This document shows positions 21,995 to 33,038 of a stretch of DNA of 64,000 bases, piece by piece. Source of the DNA: Cordilura impudica (Eukaryota; Arthropoda; Insecta; Diptera; Scathophagidae); contig OY821517.1 in assembly GCA_963682025.1 (NCBI GenBank), positions 235,504,749-235,568,748 on the forward strand. The letters are read 5' to 3'. Each line of letters begins with the position of its first letter. Position 1 is the first letter of the stretch. Below the pieces are notes generated by a model. It was not told the origin of the DNA. It saw only the letters and a program-made list of their open reading frames with translations, and made no database searches. A program made the position numbers and the translations under genes.

Positions 21995-23532
21995 ACTTAT
22001 TTAAAATATATATATACATATTAACCTAAATATAAAAAAAAGGAAAATATGAATACATATTTAGAAAAAGGAAATAATATATTTTGTTAAAAAAAAAAAA
22101 AAGAAGATACATTAAAATATGCTCTAAGCATACTCATATTGAGAGAAATATATTTCAAAAGAAAAACATATAAATATTAAACATACATATTTAATTAGAA
22201 AAAAAAAAAACTATACATATTTCTAAAAAAAAAAAAAAATATATATATATTAACATACATCAAAAGGAAAAAAAAAACAATTATATTTAAATCTAAGTAT
22301 ATAAGCTAGGTGAACGACGGGGAATATTCCCAAATTAAATTTCGAAAATTATTAGAAAACAAGTTATTGGAAAAAGGAAATATTGTACTGAAATGTGAGA
22401 AGAAAATATACGTATAGTTAGTTAGTCGTTCAATAGATAAAATACTCAATTTTTATTATATATTAGTAGAGTTAGGGAATTCCGACCCAAGTCCACTGAG
22501 AGCGATGCTGATCAACAATCATCAAGAAAGCAGCTAGAAGCAGTAGGCTGACAGGTCTGATGGGTGGCCACATGACTGACATAGGGGTGAATGCCTGTAC
22601 GGAGCTGATGATCCAACCCCAGATGCAAGGGCGAATTGCGAACGAATCCATCGAGAACTCTATATGCGATGGATTGGCTATTGGTTTGGTTCCAGCGAAA
22701 CAACATTCCTGTTTAGTTTGTCAGGGATGTCGTCAAGAGGAAAGTTAAGCTGAACTATATCCGTTTGGCAAAGCAGCAAGCCGATTCCTGTGGCGATGAC
22801 GTAACCATTTGCATCATTGCGAATCATTTGAAAATTTTCGGTTTTCGCCTTGGATCACCGTTTGCGACAAGTTTCATCAGTGAAGGTGATCATGGGAGTG
22901 CTCAGATCTTATGTTAAATGCCACAATAAGCACCAATTGACTAACGGGAAATTAACAATCCGTTGCTGAAAGTACTGTCCCAATGCAGTCATCCAAGTGA
23001 CAGGCCAAAATTTGTTTTACGAAGCGGCCAGCCAAAGTAGTTTTTTTTTTACGACGAAGGTGGCCAAGAACCCGTTTTATGAAGCAACAGGCCAACGATT
23101 GTCATGGTGTAGTATTGGAATCGAATCACAGGAATGGTTATATGCAACGAGGTGAAAGTTAACGGTCATGCACATGCTAGAGTAAAAAGACGCATTGTGG
23201 TGCCCGATCAGTAAACCAGACAGCGACTGTCGAAATTATCGTCATTAGTAGTATCTTGATCATCAGCATTGGTTCCGGATTCGTCCATATCAGTTTCGTC
23301 ATTATCAGCAGCCTTAACACCAACATTATCATCAGCAACAACATTATCATCAACACCAACATCATCTTCAGCATCAACATTATCATTATCATCAGCAACA
23401 ACATTTTCACCAACATCATCTTCAGCATCAACATTATCATCATCATCAGCAGCAGCGGAATCAACAATAGCGGCAGCAGAAGCAGCGTGCCAGTTCAGTG
23501 TCGCTGGTAAACGATTGGGAATCGTTTCCGTG
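20658..23532 (+). other. Long non-coding 3' region of the 11.1-kb element
   Basis: These 2.9 kb lie between pol and the purine tract, where env would be in an errantivirus, but no env-like frame exists. Three zones are visible: moderately GC-rich unique sequence (20.66-21.48 kb); an A-rich zone (21.48-22.31 kb) with recurring AGAAAAGATGGGAG and CTCCCCA words and long A-runs; and unique sequence (22.45-23.23 kb) running into an ATC-rich repeat. The origin is unknown. Confidence 0.6.
23230..23470 (+). repeat. Degenerate ATC/CATCAGCAACAAC simple-sequence block
   Basis: Imperfect repeats of the words ATTATCATCA and CAGCAACAACA are present. They keep a frame open (Ser/Thr-rich on plus, Asp/Val-rich on minus), which is a composition effect and not evidence for a gene. 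Confidence 0.75.
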
Positions 23533-23546
23533 GAAAGGGGGAGGAA
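23533..23546 (+). promoter_or_regulatory. Polypurine tract
   Basis: GAAAGGGGGAGGAA directly abuts the 3' LTR start, as expected for the plus-strand primer. Confidence 0.8.
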
Positions 23547-23658
23547 TGTTGTGAAACAGGGTTTCACATGTATAAGATTAGTATAAGATTAGATTATTGA
23601 TAATAATAATAATAACAATAATAATAATAATAATAATAATAATAGAAATAATAATAAC

Positions 23659-23741
<83 letters not shown>

Positions 23742-24584
23742 TTAAAATATAACATAACAGAAACAATAATAATACCGCAAGCAACCATAACTGAAATATA
23801 AATTCATTTAATTAATAACGATCGATTTTTCTCGAGCGTAATTATTAAATGTTTTCTTTCAAGAAACATACATACAACCCAATTTGGCATGGTAACGCAC
23901 ATTGGCTCATTTGCTTATGTTTGAATTTTTTGTCACTTTCAATGTGGAGCAATACGATATTGTTCCGCATTGACAGGTGTTGTGCCGTTTATTTTTTTTC
24001 GGTTACCATGCGTTGGCTTACTTATGTTTGTATTTTTTTTTTAGAGTTTTTTTTTGTATCGCAATGTTCTGTTATTGCAATTTTTAGCAATAACATTGAC
24101 TTAATTTTCTTTTGTTAATTTCCGCGTATATTAAATGTTAACGTATGTCTTTTTGTTTTTCCCACGGTATTTGCGATATTATTATTTGTTTTCTTTTTGT
24201 TATTGGTTAGTTAGCTATTTAAGTATGCCATGGCCATGAACTGCATTGAGTTATGGTTAATGTTTGTTTTCTTTTTATTATTAATTTTTTTTTGCTTACA
24301 TTATCAATGCAATTTTTACTTTAATTTTTGTTGTAGATATTTTTAATTAGTTTTAAGATTTAGTATAAATAAAGAATAGACAGTACATAACGGCAGCAGA
24401 TGTAAACTAGAGGCCGCACTGTCTGGTACGGAATCTGGTTTTGTTTGTTCTATTCTTTTTCTCCACAGCTACATTGACGCCGTTTGGGCGTCGATTGACA
24501 GCGCTTGCCAGCGCTAAAACAGAATAGGCAAAGCCGCGTTTTTTTTTTTTTTGTTTGTTTTGTTTCAGCTGTAGGAGGATAACA
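23547..24584 (+). repeat. 3' LTR of the 11.1-kb element
   Basis: It matches the 5' LTR over its length. The AAT array is shorter (about 23598-23744). A block at about 24470-24516 with two short inverted repeats (GACGCC/GGCGTC and AGCGCT-type) is absent from the 5' LTR. Confidence 0.9.
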
Positions 24585-24588
24585 CAAT

Positions 24589-25085
24589 ACTGCCAGAAGA
24601 TTTTTTAAAGACGCAGAAAAAACATCGAATATAACAGGCATAAATATCGATCTTATAAAGAGGTTTCGCACAATACTTATTTGTATATGAAGTGGTTACC
24701 CCATTAATATACACGCATTACAGCGCTACACGACAGAAACTTTATTTGTCGGAATATTCATGGTTCAACTGTGCACAAAATTTTGTACCATGGAAAAGAC
24801 ATAATCTCTTCCTGCATTCTCCCCATTGGCAATTTTTCCGAAGAAGCGCAAGAGTCTAGAAATAAAGATTCAAGAAATTACCGCGAATTGTTTACCAGAA
24901 AAACATCAAGAGTGGACACGAATACAGATTTATTGCACAGACTGCTTATTTCATCGGACCCATACATTGCTAGTTTGCGTTTAACTCCAAAAACCCAGCA
25001 TGGAGCTTTATCTGCAGAAGTGCTTACGTTATTGTTGGACCATCAAGAATTTGAAGAAAGCTCTGATTCAGATTACATTTATTAA
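24589..25085 (+). pseudogene. Transib1 transposase, 3' quarter (unit 1)
   Basis: It resumes after the LTR insertion. An early portion (SNITGINIDLIKRFRTIL) is followed by a frame change. The 24771-25085 frame then carries HKILYHG, ILPIGNFSEEAQESRNKD and RKTSRVDTNTD. HxxxxH completes the RAG1-type zinc module, and the SEEAQE...NK segment contains the third catalytic acid. It ends with the TAA at 25083-25085. Confidence 0.8.
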
Positions 25086-25484
25086 ATACAATTTTTGCAA
25101 GTAAAAACAATTTTTGCATACATATTATATAATAAGTACAATATTGAATACAATAAGTGAATACAACCCTGAAAACAACAACCAAAAAATTCTTATTTAT
25201 TTTCTTATATATTTTTCTAGTAAACAAATAGTTACTTTAATAACTTTTAGGATACTCTACCTATAGTTTATCAAAAAGCCTTTTTTTGGCTTAATTCTAG
25301 AAAAAAAATGTGGGGCTAATATGGGAGGGGGGAGTAGTTTTTGTCCAATGTTCCTCATTTTAGATCTGAGCCTCCACATTAAAAATAAAAGCTTATGTTC
25401 CAAATTTCAAGTCTATATCTCTTAAATTTTGGCTGCAATTGGATTAAGTCCCCCTAGATTGGCAAAATCTTACACTGTGGGCCG

Positions 25485-25721
25485 TACAGTTCACAGAATG
25501 ACTATCTTCAATTTTCAATTTCTTTGTCGACTTCATCAAAATAAATTTAAATTTTCACGCGCGCTTTATATCTTTAATGAATGTACATTCCCACATCTTG
25601 AGTTCATGGCGCTCAATAGGAGATGATTCATCCTTATTCTCATTTAATTTATTTTCGTGTCAATTTTGTTTTCACTTATTTCATTTTGTGTCATGTTTTT
25701 ACTCATTGTTCTTGTAATCAC
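25485..25721 (-). pseudogene. pol: 412-like pol linker between Transib insertions (unit 1)
   Basis: This short piece of the 412-like polyprotein between RNase H and integrase is isolated by Transib1 (TSD GGCCG) on one side and Transib2 (TSD CAGCG) on the other. Reading across the CAGCG junction in unit 2 gives a continuous KKPLVITRTM-type frame for about 30 codons. The rest is decayed and has stops. The counterpart is at 40229-40465. Confidence 0.65.
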
Positions 25722-26399
25722 CAGCGCACAGTGGACAATTTGACGAGAAGGCGGTCAAAAATCTATAACTTTTGATTGGATTGGAATTTTGATATGCGGT
25801 TTTTTTTTTGTTTGGTAGGTGAGACTTTAGCCTTTAAGTTTTGCTTTAAAACGTAATTCTCGACCGAAAATAAAAAAGTCACGGAGGGTTTAAAATAAAT
25901 TTTCATTTGTAGTTGAATTTTAGTACAAAAGTGAAGTGTTAAAAGCTAAATAAGGTTTTTTTTAATATAATGTCTTATTTTTTCAGTTAATTTTACAACT
26001 TATACTTTTTAACAATTTTTTATGTTAATTGTTTCAGAAAATGCCAAACTTTGGCCCCCGTAAACTTTTTAGTCCTAATGTGCACAAGGGCCAAAGGTTG
26101 TTTTTTTTTTTTTTGAAAGATCCCGAAATAAAATATAATTTATTAAGCAGCGAACGTAAAAGTTACCTTATATTGGTTCAAGATAGAGAAGTTTCAATGA
26201 AAAACTCGTATGTTTTTGCTTTAGTTAAATTTTTTTTATTGTCTTTTTAAATATTTCTATATCAATTTTTATGGTAAATTTATGAAATATAACAATTTTT
26301 ATTGTAAATTTACAAAATATATAAATTTTTAAATCAAGAAAATTTTTTAACTATATAAAAAAAGTGTAACTTATTGTTAGTGTAATGAAAAGGTACTTT

Positions 26400-28495
26400 A
26401 AATCAACCAATTTTAGTAAAAATTTCTTCTAAATAGCCTTGATTCTCATCTTCTAGAAGTTGTTTAGCTTCTTCGTCTAATTCAATAAAGGTAGTTTTCC
26501 ATTTTTGACGAATGATGGATTTATATGGATCTGAAGTGCACAACAAAATAGTGATAAGGTCTTAATTAGTACAACATCTGGAAATTTTCCTTGTGTTGTG
26601 CTCGCGAAAGAATCTGTAGTCTTTGTTCCTTTTTTCTTGCGCTTCTTCAGATAGATCTCCTATTGGTAGCATATTGTTTTGAATTATTTGTTCCCCATGG
26701 TACAAAATTTTATGAACTGTGGATGGCATATATCTCCAAGAGTATTTTTCATTATAAAGTATAGCTGTTTTATTGGCGTACTCTCCAATTTTTTTTGCAT
26801 TTATCTTTCTGCTGCATGCTAGAACTTGTAATATGATTTTGAATCGTCTTATTAATTCATGCTCTACACCTGTGATAGATGCTGCAGTTTCCAGATCGGA
26901 AAAAAATTTCCTTGCAGTATTTCCATCATTTATGTTTCCTTCCCCTTGTTTTGGTTGATCGATTACGAGGCCTAGCTGTAGATATTTTTGTTGAATTTGT
27001 TTTTTTTTTGCTTTCCTTTTTCTTCATTTTCTTTGTTTTTTCTCACTGTTTCGCCTAACGGACCAAATTCCAAATCATAACCCAATTTAAGAATATGCTC
27101 CATGAAACGTATTCTAGCATGAAGAGGGGACATTCCAAATTCGTACGCTTCCTTAAAACTATCGTCTTATGGTTGGGGTTGGCTTAATTGACTTGATGTC
27201 TTTTGGCATATAATGCAGCTTGACGTTGACTTTGTTCCAGTTAAAGCTTGTGCAACTTTTCCATCAATCATTGTGAGATACATTTTAAAATGTACTTCAA
27301 TGTCTTTGTCATCAAATTTAAATATTACTGGTTGAAGTTCCTTAATTTGATCTTTTATTTTTTTTAACTTCTTCAGTCATGACATCTTTGGTTTCCTTTT
27401 TGAATGCAAATTTTATTGGACTGCAATACTATGTTGAAGAAGGAATTTCATTTTTCCATATATCAATTTCTGTTGCTCTACTAGTTGACGGCTCTAAGAC
27501 GCTATACCTTTTTGTTAAGCACAATGGAACGAAAGATACCATAAATAAATTAGCATCTGATGAATTTTCGGCATTAAATTTCTTGTATTGTTTCTGACCA
27601 GAGGATCCATCACATCCCCATTTAGAAATTAAAGTAATGCTGCCATTACCAATTTTTTTTTAAATGATCAGTATCAAGCGTATTTAGCAATCGTTCTGCA
27701 GTATGTTCAAGGAGATCGTGCAATTTTATTTCTGCTGATGTTGAAGTGACACTAATAGCAGATTGTGAAGGTAAGCGTTCTTTTTTGGCAGAAACTAAAT
27801 CTCGATACTCTGGAAAAATCCCACAATTCTTTTCATTGTTTCGCTTCCGCAATTCCTTATATTGATTTTTGGTCAATTCAAATCCAAAAATAGGGCGAAC
27901 GCTTCTTCCGGCGTAAATTTCTTATCTTCAATTGGTGTAGGAATGCTTTTCAAAATCCTCTTTGTGCGCCTTGGGCTCGCTTCTACTATTTTTTCAATTA
28001 TTTCAATATTATTTTTTTATTTTGGGTTGGTTGAATTTGGTGCAAAAATGAATCCTTAATAATTCTTTGAGAAATTTCTTCATTGATATTCTCCAGCTTG
28101 CGCCTTCGAAATCTTTCACTACATCCGTCAAATGGTTTTGCTGTTCGACCCTTTTTTCCACTTTCGTTGGCAGTTGTAGGTGCACTCTCAAAAATAAGTT
28201 CCTTTATTAACCAGTCTTGGTAACGTTTGTACATCTTTGCCTTGCTATGAGAGCATTCAATGTACCGTCTTTTCAAATTCGATGCAAAATTAGTAATTTT
28301 TCCCTTGTGCATTTCAATGCCTTCTAGGTTACAATTCTTAAAGAAGTCGTTGCTCACTATGTGCAAAATTACATCGTCTACATCATTTCGTTGAAAATAA
28401 ATATCTGCCAGATCTCTGTAACAGTACTTAGCCATTGTACAAATTGTATTGAATAATAATTGTGGAAACATTATTATAAATACTCTTTCTTGCAA
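26400..28495 (-). pseudogene. Transib2 transposase relic (unit 1)
   Basis: On the minus strand, the N-terminal frame 28495-27998 has a GRTAKPFDGCSERFRRRK motif as in Transib N-termini. A second piece (27876-27646) precedes a KWGCDGSSG block near 27.62 kb, the first catalytic Asp. Later pieces hold a SPLHARIRFMEHIL-type block, GLVIDQPKQGEGN, DLSEEAQE and HKILYHG-type motifs in shifting frames. Many stops and frameshifts are shared with unit 2, so decay predates the duplication. Confidence 0.75.
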
Positions 28496-28499
28496 TTAT

Positions 28500-28745
28500 G
28501 TAAAATAAAAATTTTTATCTTTTATTACCACTTTTAGAAGCATAAAAAACCCACACCCTAATCCCTTTTAAAAGGTGAAGCATACCTGCTCATATCTTAA
28601 AGGGCTATGTCGCAATATTTTTTTTTACCATTTACAAATTTTTATCTTTTATTACCACTTTTAGAAGCATAAAAAACCCACACCCTAACCCCTTTTAAAA
28701 GGTGAAGCATACCTGCTCATATCTTAAAGGGCTATGTCGCAATTG
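28500..28745 (-). repeat. Two tandem ~117-bp repeats in the Transib2 5' region (unit 1)
   Basis: Two copies of a unit containing TTATTACCACTTTTAGAAGC, AAAAAACCCACACCCTAA and TATCTTAAAGGGCTATG are present. They sit just upstream of the transposase start. Further out (28746-29587) the 5' region is non-coding and includes a CAGACGGACGGACGGACATC word and a hairpin-prone GACTCAGAAAGTGTTTTTGAGTC. Confidence 0.8.
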
Positions 28746-29587
28746 TTTTTTTTTTACCATTAACCTGTTGTTTAAATTGTTTCCCATTTTGTCATGTATT
28801 TAAACTATATAACTCTAATTCAGACTATTAATGTTTTTGAAAGATACCTATGTAAATGTACCTGTAACAATTAAGCGCATTATATCTCAACCCTTTTTTA
28901 TAAGTATATAACAACTCCTGACAACTCTACCGACACGCAAAAAATACACCGCGGCGCACCAGTACGACCAACTTTTGTATTCATAACATTCAGACGGACG
29001 GACGGACATCGTTTAATCGACTCAGAAAGTGTTTTTGAGTCGATCCGTATAATAAAAGATGGATAAAGGTCCAATATTTTTGGCAGTTACAAACATCACC
29101 TCAAACTTAATATATCCTAACCACATAGTGGACAACTTTTGTATTCATAAATTTTGCAGAAAATATCTAACTTTGGGTCAGAAAAATTGTTCTGGTGCAC
29201 ACGGCCGGAAACTGGCGGGTATATAATGGGATATAGGGGTATAGGGAAGGGTTCGGACTATAGAAGAGTGCAAGATTTTTTCTGACTGCTTTTGACTGGC
29301 AGGAGTTATGCTCTATTAAGTAGGAGATTTTCGGAAAATTTTGACCTTTTTAAAAAAATTTTTTTTTTAATTTCCGAATGACTCAGTGATTTTACATTTT
29401 TAACATTAATAGCATAGAAGCCACGAAATTATACAAAATTTATTTCACTTCAAAATCTTTTAAATCAAAAAAGTTACAGTCATTCAAAAATAAAAATTTA
29501 CAAAGAAATTTTTAATTTTAGCAAAATACTGAGAAAGCCCATTTTCGAAGACCGTGTTCGCTGTGATATAGTTGAGATAGAGTCGCA

Positions 29588-29593
29588 GTGGGT
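29588..29593. other. Tandem duplication junction
   Basis: Left of this point the sequence matches 44321-44328 (GAGTCGCA) of Transib2. Right of it the sequence matches 5732 onward (GTGCCACTGGC) of the hAT right repeat. The six bases GTGGGT between them match neither parent well and look like filler, with GTG-type microhomology at the edge. Confidence 0.85.
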
Positions 29594-29845
29594 GTGCCAC
29601 TGGCAAGGGTGGATCGGTCCTCCAAAGTAAGTGGGGGTCGGTCATACATTTGGACTCGACTGGAGCACTCTAAATGGGTCAAAGTGGGATTTTTCAAAAT
29701 TTGCCCCTACCCAAAAGTTCGACCCAAATTCTGAGACATCAGAATTCGTTTTAGAGGTATGGTTCCTTCGGCAAAGTTTCTTATTTTGATCCCTAGAATA
29801 CGATTTTCACTGAGCAATGGGTGATTTTTTAATCGACCCGCCCTA
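29594..29845 (+). repeat. Outer part of the hAT copy 1 right inverted repeat, duplicated
   Basis: It matches 5732-5982 and ends CGACCCGCCCTA followed by ATAGCCAT, so it carries the original right TSD without any left end. It is a passenger of the duplication, not a separate insertion. Confidence 0.85.
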
Positions 29846-29853
29846 ATAGCCAT

Positions 29854-30633
29854 ACTTGGGATAAGATGAATCCGGAAATCCAGAGCGGAGTCAGGGAGAA
29901 TCACCATGGACAACTTTTTTCATCGCACGGCCATGGTCCAAAACTTTTACAAAGAAATATGACAATGGTTGGAAAAGTAAAAGATCCACGGTCCAAATCA
30001 ACTTCCGCCTTTACCTTTGACACTACTCATGTTTCATATATAAGTCACAAAAACAGTTGCACTATTGTCATGAACAAAATGCATCACGACCCAGATGCTG
30101 CGGAAAATTTGAAAAAGTTGTCAGAAATAATCTCTATTTATAATTCAACAAAGGGATGACTGTTAACAAATTGGTGAGTTGCTATAGTTGCAAACGTAAA
30201 AATTATCGATGGACTATGGCAGTATTTAAAACATTATAGATATTTCCGCATTGAATGCGTATACCATATATAACGAAATTGATCCCAATTGGATGCAAAC
30301 TCGGAAACACACAAACATAAATGTTTCCTACATGAGCTGGCAATATCATTGACAACGCCTTGTATTAAAAAACGGCAAAATTGTCCAAGAAATGAACTAT
30401 CATTGGCATTTCTCTTAAAACTATCAAACCGAATATTGCCGGCCCAAGTGATAATGAAGCTGACCCATCTAAAAAACAGGAAGCCGATAATTCTCCGAAA
30501 AAGTACAATGCTAGATGCCCAAAATGTTAATGGGAGAAAACGAAAATAAATGGACATCTTCATTATGCTTCTTATGTAAAAAGCTATGCTGTAACGAAAA
30601 ACATGCCAAAATATATGCGTAGAATGCATAAAC
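29854..30633 (+). pseudogene. piggyBac transposase, C-terminal part (unit 2)
   Basis: This near-identical copy of 5991-6770 has the same frameshifts, the MVGKVKDP and ISIYNSTKG blocks and the cysteine-rich tail. Three substitutions were seen over the first 294 aligned bases. The flanking inverted-repeat half lies at about 30752-30784. Confidence 0.7.
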
Positions 30634-30865
30634 AGCCCTTAGAAATGTAAGAATATAAAATAATTTCCTTAAAATGCATCAACATAAATAAATATATTAA
30701 ATATTTTAAACAAATTGGCTTAATAAATCAAGTATTTCCGTGCACTGTAGTACGCATCAAAAACGATACATAGCTAGAATTATGTAGTGTTCTTAAAGCC
30801 TGATCTACGGTTAATGTCTAGTGTATCCTAAAAGATACTACCACTTTTTTTCAAACAACATCTTT

Positions 30866-31179
30866 TGTTGAAGAGTGTTCAACATAAAGTTAAGCCTAAT
30901 TAACTTTTATTTGTTTTGGAATAAGTTTCTCACGCTCAGTTTTTTGTTTTTTGCTCCAGGAGAGTTTTTTACTTTTTATTTCTTTTTGTTTCTTTTTGGT
31001 TCCACAAGAACAAAATTTTAAGTAGATCTCAAAAGAATAATGTAATAGAATTTGAGTATATAATATCATGAATTTTCTTTTGTAATAGTTAGTATTAAAC
31101 AAACCTTTAATAAAGCAAGAAGCTTTAGTTTAAATTGAAGATTTAACGTTTTTCACTCAACAAAAATTCTATTCCAACA
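30866..31179 (+). repeat. BEL/Pao 5' LTR (unit 2)
   Basis: It has the same 314-bp structure as 7003-7316 and is followed by TATGGTCCTTCC. TSD TCTTT lies just upstream. Confidence 0.85.
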
Positions 31180-32385
31180 TATGGTCCTTCCATAAAGTCC
31201 TAGATTAGACTAGGAGTGGATAGAATTAGTAACAAGTGGTCATCTAATTTTCGAAAGCAGTTGTCTCCTCCGGCGGCAACTCAAAAAATAAAAATTTGTG
31301 AAAAAAGTGAGGTTCGGTCTTACAACGAAGGCAATTTTTTAACAACCAAGAAGAGTTTGGCAACTTGAAGAAAATTATTCATTGCACATCCCGTGCCGGT
31401 AAAGAATTCAGTTTTTTTATTGGTTACCACCCTGGTAAATTCAACAAGAAGTTCGTCGACATCAAGGCAAATCAAGAAGACAAAATTTTACAAAAGGCGC
31501 ATAAGAAAAAAAATACAGATATGTACTGTGATTTTTGGTTATTTTGTGCGACAATATTTTTTTCTCAAAAAAAAAAACAAGAAAAAATTAATATTGAAGC
31601 GGCTAAGGGTTAAATACCATAACGAAATATATTAATAATACTTAAAAGAACAATAAATAAAACACCACCAAAGTCATTTAAAGGTCACTTAGGTCATTTG
31701 GAGGTCAATGCAAATACCAATAAAATTAATTTAAAAGTGACATCGCTAATGAATTTCCACTTAAGAAGAAAAAGGAATAATTCAGCGCTAATCCACTAAC
31801 AAAAGTTTTTAATTGTCATCTACGCTTTGATGATAACAACCGAACGTTTCAATTCCTACTCATTTCTTCAACTTTGTACAAGAAGCGTTCGCGACAAACA
31901 CAAAAAGTTATAGTTTAAATGAAGTGTTAGGGTGCAGTACTGAGAAAATAAGAACAAACCAAGCGGTCATTTAAATATAAAATAAAATATAAAACAAACA
32001 GTTAAATTTGTACAAAAATAAAAAATAATGACAATCACACAGTTTAATAAAAAAGAAAGAAATTATATTTTATAACAAAACCCAATTGGAAGAAAAATTG
32101 TAACATTAAAGAGAAGAAAAAAAGGAAAAGTATATAAGGAGGAGGTAAGCGTACAGAAAAATAAATTAGTGGTAATTATAAAACATTATATAGTAATATA
32201 CGGAAATATGTTCTAAAAAATATAAAACAAATAAAAAGTTCCGTATTAAATTGTTACCTACAGGCAGAAGGCACCAGCAACCACTAGTTGAATGTGTTAG
32301 CCACAGTGACGTCACAAATAGAACAGAAGATAATTGGGACAACTAGCAGTAAAAAAAGTAAAATAAAAAGCAAACAAAGTGGTGA
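31180..32385 (+). other. BEL leader, no recognisable gag (unit 2)
   Basis: It is the counterpart of 7317-8512 with small indels (for example, 16 extra bases GGAGGTCAATGCAAAT near 31700). Only short A-rich frames are present. Confidence 0.6.
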
Positions 32386-32937
32386 GTGTGGAAATCTTGT
32401 AAGGTGCCAGACTTAAAACTCCAATATAATCAGGTTCTCCAAGATTATATAGACTTGGGACATATGGAACAAGTAGTACTCCATGAAAACAAAGATCATA
32501 AATACTGTTCGTTTTTCCTACCACATCATGCGGTTATTCGACCCGAGAGTAAATCGACGAAAGTAAGGGTAGTCTTTAATGCATCAAAGAAGACCAGTAG
32601 TGGCTTCTTGTTAAACGACGTTCTTCATCAAGGCCCAACTCTTCAGACCGATTTAATGCAGACAGTGCTAGGTTGGCGACAATATAAATACAATATAAAT
32701 ATAAATACACACATAGTACCCTCTGCTGCCAAAAGGCAGATTTTATCAGCAATCGCGAAATTATTCGACCCTATTAGCTGGTTAGGTCCAATTGTGGTAA
32801 TAGCTAAACTTTTGATGCAAGAGCTATGAGAAACGAAAATTGACTGGGGTCAAGGAGTTCCACCAATGCTATTAATAAAATGGAATGCATTTTTAAAAAA
32901 TTTACCTCAGACTTCTACGTAGAAAATTCCTAGGTGG
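32386..32937 (+). pseudogene. pol: BEL/Pao reverse transcriptase fragment (unit 2)
   Basis: This is an open frame to 32829 without the extra T of unit 1. It gives N-terminal RT blocks (DLGHMEQV, LPHHAVIRPESKS, FNASKKTSSGFLLND), then a junction that skips the palm, then LFDPISWLGPIVVIAKLLMQEL. A TGA at 32827-32829 follows. WGQGVPPMLLIKWNAFL and KIPRW are readable beyond it up to the 412-like LTR. Confidence 0.75.
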
Positions 32938-33038
32938 TATACTGATAGAGGGCAGGATCATCTATTAAGATTGCGGGACAGGATGCATCCGTTCTTACTT
33001 ACGTTGTTTATCAGTGTTTAAATTAAATACATGTACAT

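Larger units (their letters stand above)
25727..29587 (-). mobile_element. Transib2 relic (unit 1), right tip missing
   Basis: The left tip CACAGTGGACAATTTGAC follows CAGCG. The element matches 40471-44328 base for base with scattered changes and ends abruptly at GAGTCGCA, 35 bases before the true right end seen in unit 2. The break is the tandem duplication junction. Bases 25727-26400 are non-coding 3' sequence and contain a transcribed-looking but unassigned short frame at 26029-26250. Confidence 0.85.

Noticed and set aside
23208..23586. Ser/Thr-rich plus frame and Asp/Val-rich minus frame
   Set aside because: Low-complexity ATC repeats keep all frames open; no start context or domain.
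29588..29593. Duplication junction considered as a Transib-mediated cut
   Set aside because: The break is 35 bases inside the Transib2 right end and not at the heptamer, so transposase cleavage does not explain it. End joining with short filler is simpler.
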